Shown in pieces: positions 28,329 through 35,908 of a stretch of 64,000 nt of DNA. The DNA comes from Marinobacter nitratireducens. GTDB lineage: Bacteria; Pseudomonadota; Gammaproteobacteria; Pseudomonadales; Oleiphilaceae. The notes under the pieces are model-generated. The model made no database searches, was not told where the DNA came from, and saw only the letters and a list, made by a program, of their open reading frames with translations. Where the stretch lies: positions 186,001-250,000 of the forward strand of contig NZ_ANIE01000005.1 of the NCBI RefSeq assembly GCF_000708045.1, written 5' to 3'. Both the position numbers and the translations under genes were made by a program. Positions within the stretch are counted from its first letter, which is position 1. Every line of letters begins with the position of its first letter.

Positions 28329-28694
28329 TCAGCTCTGCTGAGATTCCCACTGTTCTACCTCGGCACATAATGCACAGCGTTCCTTCGGGCAAGTCGCCGT
28401 GTCGTGTATCTGTATGCCATAAAACTGCGTCGGCTGAAATCGGCGAACCGAACTGACATCCGTGTTCCCGAGGTATACCTGAAGCGCGACAAACGCCTCT
28501 TCTTCGCTGGCGAAGGGCCCCAGGTCATTGCTCTCCCGAGTGCGGATATACCATCCCTGTGGTGTTTTCAGAAAACGGTTCGATTTTACCGGGCCTGTCG
28601 GAATGTGGCCGGGATCGTCTCCCGGGCGTTTGGCAGTGTGGGCTCCGGTTATCGCCGTTCCACGGCCGATAGACCGCTTTACCTTTCTAATCAT
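28329..28694 (-). CDS. Small cysteine-motif protein (121 aa), paralogue of 31916-32206
   Basis: This is a soluble protein with no signal peptide. An N-terminal basic region is followed by RFLKTPQGWYIRTRESNDLGPFASEEEAFVAL (split here as two blocks, residues about 40-55 and 56-71). It ends in a tail QIHDTATCPKERCALCAEVE carrying C-X4-C-X2-C after a His-Asp pair. The same layout, GW(Y/F)-x2-TRE-x-SDLGPF then IHD-x3-C-x4-C-x-LCAE, recurs in the protein at 31916-32206, so the two are paralogues. The triple cysteine plus histidine could bind zinc or another metal. I do not know a function. It is convergent with the DUF4870-like gene. Confidence 0.65.
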   Translation of the reverse strand: MIRKVKRSIGRGTAITGAHTAKRPGDDPGHIPTGPVKSNRFLKTPQGWYIRTRESNDLGPFASEEEAFVALQVYLGNTDVSSVRRFQPTQFYGIQIHDTATCPKERCALCAEVEQWESQQS

Positions 28695-29087
28695 CAGGCG
28701 CGCTGTTCCCTCATGCGAATTGTGGTTCTCTCTGTATAACGTTAAAACCCGGCAATCGGTTGCATGGCCAGTTGTACCGGGGTGGCTGGTGCCACAATGT
28801 TATGAAATGTAAAAGCTTGGAGTTTGTGCCTGCTCTGCGGGAACTTTGAGCTATTTCAAGCGTGTAAAGATATGGCATTGCAACATTATGTAAATGCAGT
28901 GTTTTTCAGTTGCGGCCAGAGTCGTCTGTGCTACGTTTTAAATGCCTGCATCTGTATTTTGTGACGCAGATCAATGAAGTTTCGGCCAAGTGCATTCTAG
29001 CTAAATTGGCCTAATCTGAGAACTACTACAAGCGGTTATAAGCTTGTAGCTCGTGTGAGTGGAAGACAAAAAAAGGACTAACAAATC
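28695..29087. other. Intergenic region upstream of the OmpA-type gene
   Basis: These 393 bases hold no credible gene. Near the OmpA gene are two dyads: GGCCAA (28984-28989) with TTGGCC (29006-29011), and CTACAAGC (29026-29033) with GCTTGTAG (29042-29049), the latter in the probable leader. A CRP-like half-conserved site TGTGACGCAGATCAAT lies near 28961-28976. The stretch is AT-richer than its surroundings. Confidence 0.4.
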
Positions 29088-30155
29088 ATGAGCAGCAGGG
29101 CGCGACGACTGGTTGGGCAGTTATCGGCAGGGTGTCTGGTTTTTGCAGCAGCCGGACTTCAGGCAGATACCATTCAACACAACAGTGAATTTTCCCTTCT
29201 GGGCACCTACATCGTGCCCGACGACGAACGGACTGACGAGTATGGAACCGCCGTCAGAGCAACCTACGGTGTGCGTCTGGATGAATACTGGTGGCTGGAA
29301 CCTACATTTTTTTCCGGTGTGATTGAGACCGGCCGTACCGGCGTGACGGATTACTACCAGCAGGGACTGGGTGTCGATCTCGCCTACCGCCTGTTTGGCA
29401 ACTCGGATATCACGCCCTTCGGTCTGGCTGGTGTTGGCGTGTCGAGAAATGATGTTGCCAACAACACGTCCAATGAAATCGGTGGCTACGCCAATTTGGG
29501 GATCGGTCTGCTGACGGGGCCGGTGACAGATTCAGGTCTTCGACTCCGGGCAGAAGCCCGCTACCTCTATGACACTTTCGACGATGGTCTGTCGGATTTT
29601 CACCTGTCGCTCGGCGTCACCGTTCCAATCGGTGCGACTCGCCGACAGATTGTGGAAAAGGTGAAATACGTCGAGAAAGTCGTCGAGAAGGAGCGGGTTA
29701 TTGAGGCTGCCGATTCTGACAACGACGGCGTGGTGGATGGCGTCGATCAGTGCCCGAACACACTTGAGGGCTTGCAGGTCAATGCGGTTGGCTGTGTTGA
29801 AACCGACAAGGAGCAGAGCGTTGTGCTCCAGGGCGTCACCTTCGAGTTCAACTCTGATCGCCTGACTGCAAACGCACGGGACATTCTGGTCAAGGCCGCG
29901 GACGCGCTCAAGGGTCAGGAAGATCTGCAGGTTGAATTGGCGGGCCACACCGACAGTGTGGGTGGTGCTGACTACAACCAGAAACTATCACAGAAACGTG
30001 CGGAATCGGTTCGAAATTACCTGGTGGATCTGGGTGTTGCATCAGACCGTCTGGAAGCGAACGGCTATGGCGAATCCAAACCGGTTCGCAGTAATGACAC
30101 GGAAGAAGGCAGAGAGCGCAACCGGCGGGTTGAGTTCAACGTGATCTCGAAATGA
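29088..30155 (+). CDS. OmpA family outer-membrane porin with TSP3-like linker
   Basis: The 355-residue outer-membrane protein has a signal peptide (cleavage near LQA-DT, residue 26) and an N-terminal eight-strand-like beta-barrel to about 190. A charged hinge follows (VEKVKYVEKVVEKERVIEA), then one calcium-binding thrombospondin type 3-like motif, DSDNDGVVDGVDQCPNT, near 209-225. The C-terminal OmpA peptidoglycan-binding domain (about 245-355) shows ELAGHTDSVGGADYN and RNRRVEF. It is the classical OmpA/OprF layout and anchors the outer membrane to the wall. The gene encoding a TSP3-repeat lipoprotein starts 16 bases after the stop, so the two are probably co-expressed. Confidence 0.9.
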   Translation: MSSRARRLVGQLSAGCLVFAAAGLQADTIQHNSEFSLLGTYIVPDDERTDEYGTAVRATYGVRLDEYWWLEPTFFSGVIETGRTGVTDYYQQGLGVDLAYRLFGNSDITPFGLAGVGVSRNDVANNTSNEIGGYANLGIGLLTGPVTDSGLRLRAEARYLYDTFDDGLSDFHLSLGVTVPIGATRRQIVEKVKYVEKVVEKERVIEAADSDNDGVVDGVDQCPNTLEGLQVNAVGCVETDKEQSVVLQGVTFEFNSDRLTANARDILVKAADALKGQEDLQVELAGHTDSVGGADYNQKLSQKRAESVRNYLVDLGVASDRLEANGYGESKPVRSNDTEEGRERNRRVEFNVISK

Positions 30156-30171
30156 GATGGGAGAAGTCGCA

Positions 30172-31695
30172 ATGAACACAAACACAATAAAATGGTCTAT
30201 GGCGCTGTTGCTGGCGCTGGTTGTTGGGCTCACTGGTTGCCGATCAGATAGCGCCCCGGGCGGAACTTCAGGCGGCGGTGCCGTCGGCGGTGACACTCAG
30301 GTTTTCGATGAAGACGGTGATGGCATTCCCGATAATGAGGATTCCTGTCCGACAGTTGTCAATTCTGGCGTTGATGCGGACGCAGATGGCATTGACGATG
30401 CGTGTGACACTGACATCGGCTCGACGTCTGATGAGGACGGTGACGGTGTGCCTAACGGCGATGATAACTGCCCAACGGTTGCCAATGCTGATCAGGCAAA
30501 CAAGGATTCAGACCTTGTTGGGGATGCCTGTGACACCGACGCTGACGGTGATGGCGTTGCCGATAAGACTGACAACGGTGATGGCACCTTCAGTGCGATC
30601 GATCCAGCGAGCGGTGGCGACAACTGCCCACTGACACCGAACGAAAGTCAGTCTGACTTCGACAGCGATAACGTTGGCAACGCCTGTGACACCGATGCCG
30701 ATGGCGATGGTGTTGCTGATAAGACGGATAATGGTGATGGAACCTTCACCACTATCGACCCGGCTAGCGGCGGCGATAACTGCCCGCTCGTGGCGAATAA
30801 CAGTCAGGCAGATGCGGATGGCGACAATATCGGTGATGCCTGCGATACCGATAACGTAGCGGACAGCGACGGCGATGGCATCCCTGATTTCGAAAGCGAT
30901 GGCACCACGCCGCTCGACAACTGTCCGAATACGGTAAACCCCGACCAGGAAGACCTGGACGGTGACGGTGTTGGTGATGTGTGTGATGCAGACACTGACG
31001 GAGATGGTATTGACGATGAAAACCTGCTTGGGCAACCGAATGACAACTGCCCGCGCGTAGCCAACCCCGACCAGGCAGATTCTGATGGTGACGGTATCGG
31101 CGATGCCTGTGACCTGGTTGACGATGCCGCCTACGCCTGCGCTGTATCCGGTGAACAGTTCTCACCAATGCTTGCCAGTGACACCGATCTCAATGCCACA
31201 GCAACCGCCGATACGTCGGGTTGTTTGCTTGGACTCGGGCTGATCTGTGATGTGCAGAACGCCGGTAATGTCGTCGACGATGATCTGACGAACCAGGCCA
31301 CCATGCGAAATACCGATCTGTTGGGCCTCTCTACCGTGAAACTCCGCGTGGCGGCGACATCCGGTTTCGCATACCCTGCCTCCAATGCCGTGGGCATCGC
31401 ATTCAACGAGAGTCCGCAGTTGCTGCAGGCTGATCTTCTCGGCGGCGACCTGATCGTTCGTACGGTGCTGAATGGCGTGACCCAGGAAGAAAGTAACGGA
31501 GAGGGCATTCTGGACCTGGATCTTCTGGGTGCCTCCGGTGTGCTGGATGGCTCAGATACCAGTTTCCTGGTGTTCCAGACCGACAAGCGTTTTGACAGTG
31601 TTGAGGTGGAGTTTGCGCCGTCGCTGCTGTCATTGCTGAATGAAGTGAATGTGAATGCGGTATGTGCGAGCAAAACCGACGTGCCGTTGCTCTAA
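30172..31695 (+). CDS. Thrombospondin type 3 repeat lipoprotein
   Basis: The protein starts with a signal peptide and lipobox LTGC (Cys23), then a Gly-rich linker. Residues 46-315 consist of about seven calcium-binding TSP3 units (DxDxDGxxD followed by DNCPxxxNxxQ). Two 34-residue blocks, 121-154 and 173-206, are almost identical in protein. The C-terminal 190 residues form a separate, probably beta-rich domain with a disulfide-capable pair near Cys211-type positions. The start is the ATG at 30172, after GGGAG. It follows the OmpA-type gene in an operon and likely sits on the outer-membrane or cell surface as a calcium-stiffened stalk. The function of the C-terminal domain is unknown. Confidence 0.85.
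   Translation: MNTNTIKWSMALLLALVVGLTGCRSDSAPGGTSGGGAVGGDTQVFDEDGDGIPDNEDSCPTVVNSGVDADADGIDDACDTDIGSTSDEDGDGVPNGDDNCPTVANADQANKDSDLVGDACDTDADGDGVADKTDNGDGTFSAIDPASGGDNCPLTPNESQSDFDSDNVGNACDTDADGDGVADKTDNGDGTFTTIDPASGGDNCPLVANNSQADADGDNIGDACDTDNVADSDGDGIPDFESDGTTPLDNCPNTVNPDQEDLDGDGVGDVCDADTDGDGIDDENLLGQPNDNCPRVANPDQADSDGDGIGDACDLVDDAAYACAVSGEQFSPMLASDTDLNATATADTSGCLLGLGLICDVQNAGNVVDDDLTNQATMRNTDLLGLSTVKLRVAATSGFAYPASNAVGIAFNESPQLLQADLLGGDLIVRTVLNGVTQEESNGEGILDLDLLGASGVLDGSDTSFLVFQTDKRFDSVEVEFAPSLLSLLNEVNVNAVCASKTDVPLL
30532..30789 (+). repeat. Tandem coding repeat within the TSP3 lipoprotein
   Basis: Two blocks, 30532-30633 and 30688-30789, encode 34 residues that differ at only two positions (SA versus TT after GDGTF). 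The nucleotide copies differ at many third codon positions. The duplication is therefore not recent, and the protein sequence appears conserved by selection. Confidence 0.75.
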
Positions 31696-31733
31696 ACGCT
31701 CATATGCGGCCCCCCAGGGCCGCCCATAAACAT

Positions 31734-31765
31734 AAAAAAAGAGCCGCAATTGCGGCTCTTTTTTT
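31734..31765. terminator. Bidirectional Rho-independent terminator
   Basis: GAGCCGCAATTGCGGCTC (31741-31758) is a perfect palindrome with seven A before it and seven T after it. It can terminate both the TSP3 gene and the small genes converging from the right. Confidence 0.9.
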
Positions 31766-31781
31766 CTTTCCCTTCCCGCTT

Positions 31782-31916
31782 TCAAAGCGAACTTACAAAA
31801 TGCAATGCCGCCAGGCTGGCCGCGCAGAACAGAATCGCTCCAAAAACTCTCAGCCTGCGTTCTGGAGGGATCAGGCTGCAACGCTGGGGTTCGTAGGAAG
31901 ACTCTTGTCGCTTCAT
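31782..31916 (-). CDS. Small single-pass membrane protein (44 aa), translationally coupled
   Basis: This short gene begins at an ATG that shares bases with the stop of the upstream cysteine-motif gene (TAATG), a typical translational coupling arrangement. The product starts MKRQESSYEPQRCSLIPPER and then has one hydrophobic segment, VFGAILFCAASLAALHFV (residues about 24-41). The N-terminus is basic, so an N-in orientation is expected. It ends just before the bidirectional terminator at 31734-31765. The family is not recognised. Overlap with the stop, a plausible membrane helix and operon position support it being real; no independent ribosome site is needed if coupling operates. Confidence 0.6.
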   Translation of the reverse strand: MKRQESSYEPQRCSLIPPERRLRVFGAILFCAASLAALHFVSSL

Positions 31917-32206
31917 TAGCCCACAGCCTCCGCTGACCAGTGAATGGACAGTGTTTCGGCACAGAGACCGCAGTTATCTTTCAGGCAGTTCGATGAATCA
32001 TGGATGTGAATCTGCCGCAGGGGTTGGTCGCTGCGTCTGTTAACGCCCTTATAGGCCTTGATATGGCGGGTCAGTGCCTCTGAGGCCAGTGCCGGATTCG
32101 GGAAGGGGCCAAGGTCGGAGGCTTCTCTGGTCAGAGCGAACCAGCCGATGGGAGTCTCAATGAGGCGTGTCAGGTGTTCTTTGGGTATTGCCGTGTCTGT
32201 CGTCAT
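31916..32206 (-). CDS. Small cysteine-motif protein (96 aa), paralogue of 28329-28694
   Basis: This soluble protein has two recognisable parts. The first is a block IGWFALTREASDLGPFPNP near residues 19-37. The second is a metal-site-like tail IHIHDSSNCLKDNCGLCAE near 68-86, with C-X4-C-X2-C after a His-Asp pair. The protein at 28329 shares both parts in the same order. An upstream ATG in good context is used, with GGAGA about eight bases before it. The stop overlaps the start of a 44-residue membrane protein gene, suggesting joint function. Zinc or redox binding is a guess from the cysteines. Confidence 0.7.
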   Translation of the reverse strand: MTTDTAIPKEHLTRLIETPIGWFALTREASDLGPFPNPALASEALTRHIKAYKGVNRRSDQPLRQIHIHDSSNCLKDNCGLCAETLSIHWSAEAVG

Positions 32207-32343
32207 TTCTCCACCTTCGGTTAGAGAATACTACTGGTTACGAGACACTTCCCTGTTTGGTTTTGTTGTCGTCCACTAACTCGTACATTGGCGATAACGG
32301 AAAAGTTGAATAATGGTTCCGTCTTTGACGTGGCATTTGGGGC

Positions 32344-33660
32344 CTATTCGTCTGTAGTGACCTCCCTCAAACGAACGGCACTCACCATGCCCATTGCCCC
32401 CATCAGTCCGAGCACCAGGATAACGAAAATTTCGGAGAGGGTGGATAGCCAGGCGGTGAGGCCGCCGACCACGAGTAACAGGATGCCGATCACGGTGTTG
32501 CTGACGGCGGTGTAGTCCGTTCGCTTGTTGCCGCCGGCCATATCCACCAGATAGGTTTTCCGGCCCAACCGGACGCCGGCATGGGCGATGCCCAACACAA
32601 AGAAAGCGATCGGGTAGAACCAGGTACCACCGGCGTCGGTTCCCCATATCAGGGCGATTATTCCGACGACCAGACAGACCCCGCTGGCCATGGCCGCGCC
32701 CCGGATCATGACGCTCCGGCTTGAGGCATCGGCCATCCATCCCCAGAAGCTGGCGCTGAGGGAACTGGCCAGGCTGCTGGCGAGGAGGAACACGCCGAGC
32801 ATCCAACCCACATCGGACGCCTTCTGGGCCAAAACCACGAAATAGGGCGATGCGAGGGCGGAGCACAGAAGCAGGGCGCGGGTAATCACGAAGTGTCGGA
32901 AGGGCGCGTCGTTCTTTAACAGGGACAGGCTGTGGAAAGCCTGGCTCAGCGCATTGCTGCCGCCACCGGTTTCACCTTCGAACTCCTGCACACCCGCGAA
33001 CAACAGGCCGGCAATGATCCAGAGTCCACCCGCAAGAAGCAGAAGTACGGTATAAAACTCAAGTCCCGGGTCTCCCCTGTCCCAAAACAGGAGAGCGGTC
33101 ATGATCACGGTCAGTGTGCCGCCGATGGTCGTTGCCAGACCGGACAGCCGACCGCGCCGCGTTTTAGGAATGCATTTGCCCTGAACGTCTTTCATCGCCA
33201 CGGAGCAGAATCCTCGTGCCAGGGAGAAGGCGATCAGCGCGATGATAATTCCACTACCGGCCGCATACCCCTCAAGGAACCTGACACTTGCCGCCATCGC
33301 GACCACACTGGTGGCCTGGCCAACGCTGCCGAGAGTCCAGAACCACTTGCGAACGGCTTTGCGCCTGACCCAGGCCGCAATGACCATTTGCGGCACCATG
33401 GAGCCGGATTCGCGAATCGGTACCAGCCAGGCAACAAGGGCTGGTGCCCCCACGGCGCTCATCAGCCAGGCGAGAACCGTTTTCGGGCTGATCAGAAGGT
33501 CGCCTAGCTTGGTAAGAACATTGCTGGCCAGAATCAGGAAGAAATTGCGAGGCACTTCCCGGCAGGCTTCCTCAGGAATGTCCTTGCAGACCCGGGCGTC
33601 CTCCTCGTTGGCGACGAGGCTGTATAGCTGATCGATGGTGTCCCCACGGTTATCCGGCAA
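32344..33660 (-). CDS. MFS transporter
   Basis: This is a major facilitator superfamily permease with about 12 hydrophobic segments, preceded by about 40 hydrophilic residues (including VCKDIPEEACREVPRN). No substrate signature was recognised. I place the start at TTG 33660 because GGAGGG lies seven bases upstream; another TTG at 33690 is in frame but has a poorly spaced site. It is the last gene after the imelysin/DHOR/DUF1513 run, with a 74-bp gap, and may be co-transcribed with it. If so, a link to metal or siderophore transport would be expected, but that is inference. Confidence 0.8.
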   Translation of the reverse strand: MPDNRGDTIDQLYSLVANEEDARVCKDIPEEACREVPRNFFLILASNVLTKLGDLLISPKTVLAWLMSAVGAPALVAWLVPIRESGSMVPQMVIAAWVRRKAVRKWFWTLGSVGQATSVVAMAASVRFLEGYAAGSGIIIALIAFSLARGFCSVAMKDVQGKCIPKTRRGRLSGLATTIGGTLTVIMTALLFWDRGDPGLEFYTVLLLLAGGLWIIAGLLFAGVQEFEGETGGGSNALSQAFHSLSLLKNDAPFRHFVITRALLLCSALASPYFVVLAQKASDVGWMLGVFLLASSLASSLSASFWGWMADASSRSVMIRGAAMASGVCLVVGIIALIWGTDAGGTWFYPIAFFVLGIAHAGVRLGRKTYLVDMAGGNKRTDYTAVSNTVIGILLLVVGGLTAWLSTLSEIFVILVLGLMGAMGMVSAVRLREVTTDE

Positions 33661-33734
33661 GTTCCAACCCTCCACTGATTTGAGCGCCAAGGATAACAGC
33701 TGCTCCAGTGTTACTTAAGGGTGCAGGGGCCGGG

Positions 33735-34844
33735 CTACACCAGATGGTGGTCCCATTGGACCGGCAATTGGGCCAACTCTTCAGGCGTGTCTTTTGCGCC
33801 GAACCGCACGAGCTGTCCGCGACCCGATGACAGCATAAAATCACCGCCTTTCAGGGCGTGGACGCCGGCGCAGTCAGGGATGGCTGTACTGGAAATCAGT
33901 TTCCCCGTGCTTCCTTCGAAGATCACCGCTGTGCCGCCCACCGGTGATGCGGCTGCAACCAGATCATTCTCCGGGTGTGCCGCCACACTGGAAATGTAGT
34001 TGCCGAGCCCTTTCTGGGTTGCATCGTCGAAACGGATTTCCCGCAGTTTGCCGTCTTGCAGGCGAGCTAGAAGGGGCGGGTTCTCATAGAGGGGGCCCTG
34101 ATATTGGTACGCGGCATAAATCCGTCCGTCGCGATTCACGCTCACATGCCGGGTGCTTTGCTGATGGTGAGACGGTTTGAACCGGCCGACGATGGAGCCG
34201 GTGCGCCTGTTCATCAGAACCAGAGCCGGCTGCATGGTGTCCAGATTCAGTTTGATGCGGTCGTAATCCGGGTGAGTGAGAATGCCACCGAGGCCGATGA
34301 TCAGTGTTTCTCCATCCGGGTGGATTGTCAGCTCATGGGGTCCGATTCCGGCCAGTTCATATGTGTTCGACCGCTTGAACTCGTTTTCGGCATCGTAGAC
34401 CGCGATGATGCCTTCACCCTGTTCATAACGGCTGGCTGTTGCGTAGAGCCAGCGCCCGTCCGGTGAGAATATGCCGTGGCCGACAAAATGCTCGCCCTGA
34501 GCGGCCTGGACTCGGGCTTGCCTGCGGCCAGAGGTTCGATCAAAGACACAGAAAGACCAGCCAGGCCTGCGCTCGAAGAATACGACCTGCTTGCCTCCGG
34601 GACGGTTGCAGCCGCTGTGACACCGGGTTTCGACAGGGGATTGCCAGACCGGCTGGCCGGAACGATTGATGGCCTCAACGGCAAACGTGCCATCCGGCAG
34701 GGCAACGGCTGCGGTGTACTGTTCCGGGTGTCCTGAATTCATGTTCGGCAATAGGCTGCACCCTGTCAGGGTAGCTGCAACGGACGTTGCAGCGCCGGCT
34801 TTCAGAAGCGCCCGTCTGCTTAAATCGGGATACTGGTCACTCAT
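33735..34844 (-). CDS. DUF1513 domain protein, Tat-type lipoprotein
   Basis: The protein is predicted to be exported: SRRALLKAGAA is a twin-arginine motif and LTGC a lipobox (about Cys29). The remaining 330 residues look like a beta-propeller (repeated DG-x-W/I-YA and GPHELTIHPDGETLIIGLGG patterns), as expected for DUF1513. The start at ATG 34844 gives a compact signal; a TTG at 34862 overlaps the upstream imelysin stop by three bases and is also possible. Its place after two imelysins and a diheme oxidoreductase recurs in pseudomonad iron-regulated clusters. The molecular role is unknown. Confidence 0.85.
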   Translation of the reverse strand: MSDQYPDLSRRALLKAGAATSVAATLTGCSLLPNMNSGHPEQYTAAVALPDGTFAVEAINRSGQPVWQSPVETRCHSGCNRPGGKQVVFFERRPGWSFCVFDRTSGRRQARVQAAQGEHFVGHGIFSPDGRWLYATASRYEQGEGIIAVYDAENEFKRSNTYELAGIGPHELTIHPDGETLIIGLGGILTHPDYDRIKLNLDTMQPALVLMNRRTGSIVGRFKPSHHQQSTRHVSVNRDGRIYAAYQYQGPLYENPPLLARLQDGKLREIRFDDATQKGLGNYISSVAAHPENDLVAAASPVGGTAVIFEGSTGKLISSTAIPDCAGVHALKGGDFMLSSGRGQLVRFGAKDTPEELAQLPVQWDHHLV

Positions 34845-34858
34845 GGGTTCTCGCTCGC

Positions 34859-35899
34859 TCAATCGCCATCGCTTGAGTTGAATCCCCGGGCCACACCGAG
34901 CTCAACCGCTGCCTGGTCGGTTACCAGCACGACCAATTGCGAGACATCCACGTAAAGCCCCTGCAGTTGGGCGAAGGAATCGTCCTGTAGCATGACTTCC
35001 ATGGGCGCTCGCATCTCCGGGAAGTGCTCCAGAACCTCATCAAACTGGCGCTTGATTGACTGTGATAATGCCGGTTTGTCACTGTTATCGAGGAGCAGGG
35101 ACAGCCCGGGCAGGAAATACGTCCGTAGGCCATTAAGTGAGGCCTCGACGGCCATCAAGCTTGAGCCGCTGCGCCATGCGTCGGCGTCGTATTTCGAGCG
35201 CTTGCCATTACCTCGCATGCCCATGGGTTGAGCCAGACGACGCTCTTCGAGGATTTCGAGGCCCGCCATCCCTGCCTTTATGGTGGCGTCGCTGTACTGA
35301 TCGGTATCCAGGAAGTGCTCACGAAGTGATTGCCATTCCGATGAAAGCGTGTCGCTGTTTGCGGCGATGTGATCTGCCACCGCAACCAGAAGCTCACAGG
35401 TGTTGGTTGCCGGAAGCGCCTTGTCCGAGGCGTTCATCTGCTTGTCGTACAGCAGGTATTCGGCCATCGGGAAGCCCTGGACGGCGACACCAGATTGCGC
35501 CACCAGTTCTTGTGTAACGCCATCCTCTGACTTCACCAGGTATCGGGCTTTCTTGGCAATCAGGTTCTTCGGGTCCGGCCAGAACTGGAACTGCCAGGCA
35601 AGGTTGTTGTTCTCGACCGGGCCAAAGTCAACAAAGCGGACCTTCTGCCAGGCGAGAAACGCCCTCCGCCAGGCTTGTTCTGCGTTGCGGCGGGATGCCT
35701 GGTCGGGTGATTCGCAGTAGTTCTGTGCCGCCCTCGAGAAATCGGCAGCATTGGTGGCGAGTGACTGGTAACCTGCAAGAATCGCGTCGTGCCAGAGGTT
35801 TCTTGCCTGGCGATCAATGTCGAGGTCTGTATTCGCGCCGACAGCGGCAGATGCCAGTGCCAGTGTTGCGGCGCCGATCAGCTTCGTGAATTTGCGCAT
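34859..35899 (-). CDS. Imelysin family protein (peptidase M75-like), variant motif
   Basis: This periplasmic imelysin-fold protein has a Sec signal peptide (cleavage near VGA-NTD). The imelysin GxHxxE motif region reads VQGFPMAEYLLYDKQ near residues 142-156, so the histidine is replaced by proline while the glutamate is kept. Such variants probably do not bind metal in the same way as the paired imelysin at 37319-38614, whose motif is intact. The start follows GAGGGAGAG. The gene lies nine bases after the diheme oxidoreductase gene. Role in iron or copper handling is inferred from family and context. Confidence 0.85.
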   Translation of the reverse strand: MRKFTKLIGAATLALASAAVGANTDLDIDRQARNLWHDAILAGYQSLATNAADFSRAAQNYCESPDQASRRNAEQAWRRAFLAWQKVRFVDFGPVENNNLAWQFQFWPDPKNLIAKKARYLVKSEDGVTQELVAQSGVAVQGFPMAEYLLYDKQMNASDKALPATNTCELLVAVADHIAANSDTLSSEWQSLREHFLDTDQYSDATIKAGMAGLEILEERRLAQPMGMRGNGKRSKYDADAWRSGSSLMAVEASLNGLRTYFLPGLSLLLDNSDKPALSQSIKRQFDEVLEHFPEMRAPMEVMLQDDSFAQLQGLYVDVSQLVVLVTDQAAVELGVARGFNSSDGD

Positions 35900-35908
35900 G
35901 ACTCTCCC

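Noticed and set aside
30508-31168. Several minus-strand frames with repeated Ile/Val or Ser patterns
   Set aside because: These are shadows of the aspartate-rich TSP3 repeats.
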